DNA of 64,000 nt from Novakomyces olei (Eukaryota > Ascomycota > Novakomycetes > Novakomycetales > Novakomycetaceae), in the NCBI GenBank assembly GCA_016906335.1, contig JADEYG010000003.1, forward strand, positions 930,001 through 994,000, given 5' to 3'. How positions within the stretch are numbered: the first letter of the stretch is position 1; every line of letters begins with the position of its first letter. The translations under genes and the position numbers were made by a program. Under the pieces are notes generated by a model. The model saw only the letters and a list, made by a program, of their open reading frames with translations, made no database searches and was not told where the DNA came from. Of this stretch, positions 62,376 through 64,000 are shown piece after piece.

Positions 62376-62700
62376 CAATTTTGTTTGACGCACGCGTTTT
62401 GATAGAGAGCGTAGATCACGCGAAAACTCACATGACCAAGTCTCTCAGCGGCAGAACGAGCCGAAGGCAAAACCGATTTTATCAATGGCATTCTGATGGG
62501 GCGCTGTATGACTCGCCTCCGCCAATAGTAGGCTGTTTGCTAGCAATTCAGACACCGAAAGGGCCCGATATCTGTTTCTCGTGGCACAGCGACTACTATA
62601 AAGAGGATTTCAGTATCGATAATGCGCCGTGGTCCACCGCGAGGTCCACCGCGAGTATGTGACCAGAAGAGCAGTGTGTGTTGACTGCAAAACAGTGTTC
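62376..62700 (+). pseudogene. Relic of a TauD/clavaminate-synthase-like dioxygenase
   Basis: The frame at about 62381-62662 encodes RFYQWHSDGALYDSPPPIVG, then CLLAIQTPKGPD, resembling the iron-binding WHxD segment and the following beta strands of fungal TauD/TfdA-like oxygenases. Only about 90 residues are present, with no start region and no second histidine motif (GxxxxHxxR), so this is taken as a decayed fragment rather than a working gene. A tandem GGTCCACCGCGA duplication lies near 62629-62653. Family assignment is from memory of the motif and is moderate. Confidence 0.5.
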
Positions 62701-62732
62701 TCGGGAGCCCAAGAATTTGAGCTGCTAAGTGA

Positions 62733-62990
<258 letters not shown>

Positions 62991-63193
62991 CTTATATATA
63001 ATTGCATGGATAATAAATAGGCATTTAGGTATACGTTTACATGTGGGACAGTGCTATTCCATACATTAATGGAATAATAAAAATAATCTACTTGTCCGCC
63101 AACACAAACTACACAACGACGCGTGGCTTTTAAATTCCTGTGCGGCACTGCACTCCATTGGCTCCGGAATTTACTGCCACTGAGCGGATAGCG

Positions 63194-64000
63194 ATGAATG
63201 TGACCAAGAAGGATGAAGATGGTACGAAGATTGTTATTCAATTCGTTTACTAACGCCTCCCGCAGAGCCAAACACTTTTGCTGGACTGAACAAGGTGCAG
63301 GTGCTTCAAGATGCACGCATCTTCAATCAGTCAAACGTTTCGCTGCTGCGCTGCCGGCTAGTGCTGAGCAAGATCGCGTACTTGCTTGACACTGGCGAGG
63401 TCTTTGCACCTCGCGAAGCGACAGAGATCTTTTTCAATATGACAAAGCTATTTCAACATAAGAACGTAAGCACTAGAACATGAGGAGGAAGAATAATGTA
63501 TAAAAAACAACAAAACAAATCAGAAATGGAAACGATGAACAGTGAAATGGAAATGAAAATGATTAATTGATGATTGATGAATTGAATACTAAGTGATAGG
63601 AAAAACTGCGACAAATGGTGTACGTCGTGATCAAGCAAATGGCACTCGTAGCCGAGGATGTTATTATGGTGACAAGTATTATAATGAAGGACACTGCTCT
63701 GCCGTCGGACGTGCTCTACCGTCCCAATTCGATCCGTGCTCTGTGTCGCGTAATTGACGCGAGTACTGTTCCCGCAATTGAGCGTTTAGTAAAAACTGCG
63801 ATTGTGGATAAAAATGCGACTGTGTCTTCTGCAGCTCTCGTTTCATCGTACCACTTGTTACCAGTTGCTCGCGAAATTGTGCGCCGATGGGCAAACGAGA
63901 CACAGGAGGCAGTTGTATCTCCACAAGTCGGCTCTCAAGTAGCTACTACTCCTTACTTTGCTAAGCTGGGCTACAAGACTCCTCCTTCCAACTTGACTCA
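63194..64000 (+). CDS. SEC21: Coatomer gamma subunit (gamma-COP), 5' part
   Basis: COPI coat subunit for Golgi-to-ER transport. Exons are 63194-63221, 63266-63465 and 63600 to beyond the window end; about 209 residues are visible of a protein usually near 900. MNVTKKDEDEPNTFAGLNKV leads into VLQDARIFNQS, then REATEIFFNMTKLFQHKN and, after the intron, EKLRQMVYVVIKQMALVAED, VIMVTSIIMKDTALPSDVLY, PNSIRALCRVIDASTVPAIE and VDKNATVSSAALVSSYHLL. These are the adaptin-like HEAT helices of gamma-COP. Introns are 44 and 134 nt. The gene is cut by the window edge, not broken. Confidence 0.95.

Overview
The window looks like nuclear DNA of a compact fungal genome. The evidence is fungal gene content (homoserine dehydrogenase, an Afi1-type DENN protein, an AcrB-type protein, a Mir1 phosphate carrier, an Etp1 homologue) and many short spliceosomal introns. 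Most introns are 34-265 nt, with GTAAGT/GTATG-type donors and a CTAAC/CTRAY branch site only about 8-15 nt before the AG. TTAGGG-type telomere-like hexamers also occur. I recognise 29 protein genes, about one per 2.2 kb. The genus cannot be read from the sequence; a zygomycete-grade or other early-diverging lineage is a guess. Intergenic DNA and some introns are very A+T rich and carry long TTTA or TTA tracts.

Layout. 0-12.9 kb: HOM6 (+), ETP1/BRAP2 (-), cohesin SMC1 (+), a Sec20-like SNARE (-), a monoglyceride-lipase-like hydrolase (+) and an Afi1-type DENN protein (-). 13.4-22.4 kb: separase (+), histone H2B (-) and the APC/C activator CDH1 (+). 23.3-30.6 kb: an unrecognised protein (-), a flavin-reductase-domain protein (+), a bHLH-zip factor (+) and a PH-domain protein (-), followed by a 1.7 kb stretch with no recognised gene. 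32.2-40.3 kb: a helical-repeat protein (-), a myosin-regulatory-light-chain-like protein (-), xylulokinase (+) and HSP90 (+). 40.9-48.4 kb: an AcrB-like protein (-), Mir1 (-) and Vps5/SNX1 (+). 49.5-57.8 kb: a mitochondrial-type CDF metal transporter (+), S-formylglutathione hydrolase (+), a small putative mitochondrial membrane protein (-), an acidic protein with faint BCL7 resemblance (-), a SPOUT RNA methyltransferase (+) and a second bHLH factor (-). 58.3-64 kb: a five-exon JmjC protein of JMJD4 type (-), a short-chain dehydrogenase (+) with a dioxygenase relic downstream, both lying between two LTR-like repeats, and the start of gamma-COP SEC21 (+), cut by the window edge.

How the genes relate. 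SMC1, separase and CDH1 all act on sister-chromatid cohesion and mitotic exit and lie within 19 kb on one strand. Sec20, Afi1, Vps5 and Sec21 are membrane-traffic genes. Otherwise the region is an ordinary mix of housekeeping genes with no operon-like organisation.

The least ordinary parts are the LTR-flanked dehydrogenase block at 60.1-63.0 kb with matching 5-bp flanks, telomere-type hexamers inside the AcrB-like reading frame, introns of 34-39 nt, and the unassigned 30.6-32.3 kb region. Exon coordinates were derived by hand from splice motifs, reading frame and remembered family alignments; no search was run.
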